A stretch of 32,416 nt of DNA from Deltaproteobacteria bacterium (GTDB lineage: Bacteria > Desulfobacterota > Desulfobaccia > Desulfobaccales > 0-14-0-80-60-11), in the NCBI GenBank assembly GCA_016875015.1, contig VGSJ01000028.1, positions 1-32,416 of the forward strand. The letters are read 5' to 3'. The position numbers were made by a program, and so were the translations under genes. The stretch's first letter is position 1, and every line of letters begins with the position of its first letter. This document shows, piece after piece, positions 32,290-32,416 of the stretch. Under the pieces are notes generated by a model. It saw only the letters and a program-made list of their open reading frames with translations. It ran no database searches and was not told where the DNA came from.

Positions 32290-32416
32290 ATCGACATAGG
32301 TAGGCCCTTGCGGGCTTTCCCTGTCACACCACCGGGCGTACGGGTCCGTACCCGGCGGTTCGGATGGTTAAGCTATCTTTCTGGTGCTAAAGTTGGGAGG
32401 CCAAGCGAGATAAAAT
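32290..32416 (-). mobile_element. Probable group II intron 3' end (domains V-VI), partial
   Basis: On the minus strand GAACCGCCGGGTACGGACCC then GTACGCCCGGTGGTG folds into a bulged hairpin of about 34 nt, as in group II intron domain V. It is followed by GTGTGACAGGGAAAGCCCGC and AAGGGCCTACCTATGTCGAT, a domain VI-like stem with a CCTAC branch-site region and an AT 3' end. The intron body and reverse transcriptase would lie to the right, outside the window. The call rests on resemblance to bacterial intron 3' ends; no consensus comparison was run. Confidence 0.55.

Overview
The window looks like a Desulfobacterota-type ('deltaproteobacterial') chromosome. It is GC-rich, with a UGA-containing UXX-star redox selenoprotein, an RCKP-type rubredoxin-like protein, a ferredoxin plus zinc-ribbon/HD-like gene pair of the kind I know from sulfate reducers, and dense families of palindromic intergenic repeats. 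The taxonomic assignment is inference from gene types; no alignment could be run.

Layout. (1) 1-863: right end of a probable integrative element. A partial unknown gene is followed by an AT-rich tail that stops at a 45-nt 3' fragment of a tRNA-Asn gene. (2) 930-2720: a small conserved protein, a Tat-type radical SAM protein, and a DUF433 antitoxin whose DUF5615 toxin partner is reduced to about 20 codons running in frame into the radical SAM gene. (3) 2909-7757: SWIM zinc-finger protein, an unrecognised secreted protein, and a GH15 family glycosidase. (4) 7893-10722: oxidative-stress locus with a PerR-type box, perR, a 36-codon remnant of a monofunctional catalase (katA), and full-length katG. 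(5) 10964-13213: SDR/DUF2867 protein, a class II photolyase cut off by a repeat element, and tRNA-Leu(CAA). (6) 13263-15300: ECF sigma factor, anti-sigma factor and Spy/CpxP-like protein in one minus-strand operon with its own terminator. (7) 15379-23784: MFS remnant, repeats, PfkB kinase, hsp20-lon, RCKP protein, acpS, GGCT-like protein, YHS protein and a secreted CrtC/AttH-like protein. The spacers carry several repeat families, including an element nested inside another repeat with a readable target duplication. (8) 23910-28958: a GT2 membrane synthase, divergent from a tightly overlapping four-gene operon: cNMP-binding/rhodanese-like/MauE-like membrane fusion, lipoprotein, AMIN-domain protein, UXX-star selenoprotein. 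(9) 29309-32142: glycine-zipper lipoprotein, a 48-aa membrane peptide, and a ferredoxin plus zinc-ribbon/HD-like pair behind a CRP/FNR-type palindrome. (10) 32143-32416: a 5S rRNA fragment and what looks like the 3' end of a group II intron running off the window.

How the genes work together. Three stress or envelope modules are clear: PerR/KatG for peroxide, Hsp20/Lon for proteostasis, and ECF sigma/anti-sigma/Spy-like for the envelope. The most novel part is 25711-28958. It joins a cyclic-nucleotide sensor domain, a rhodanese fold without its catalytic cysteine, a MauE-type membrane redox domain, two exported proteins and a glutaredoxin-like selenoprotein in one translationally coupled operon. 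The ORF track misses the selenoprotein because its active-site codon is TGA. The window is also rich in gene decay: DUF5615 toxin, katA, photolyase, an MFS transporter, tRNA-Asn and 5S rRNA are all present as fragments.
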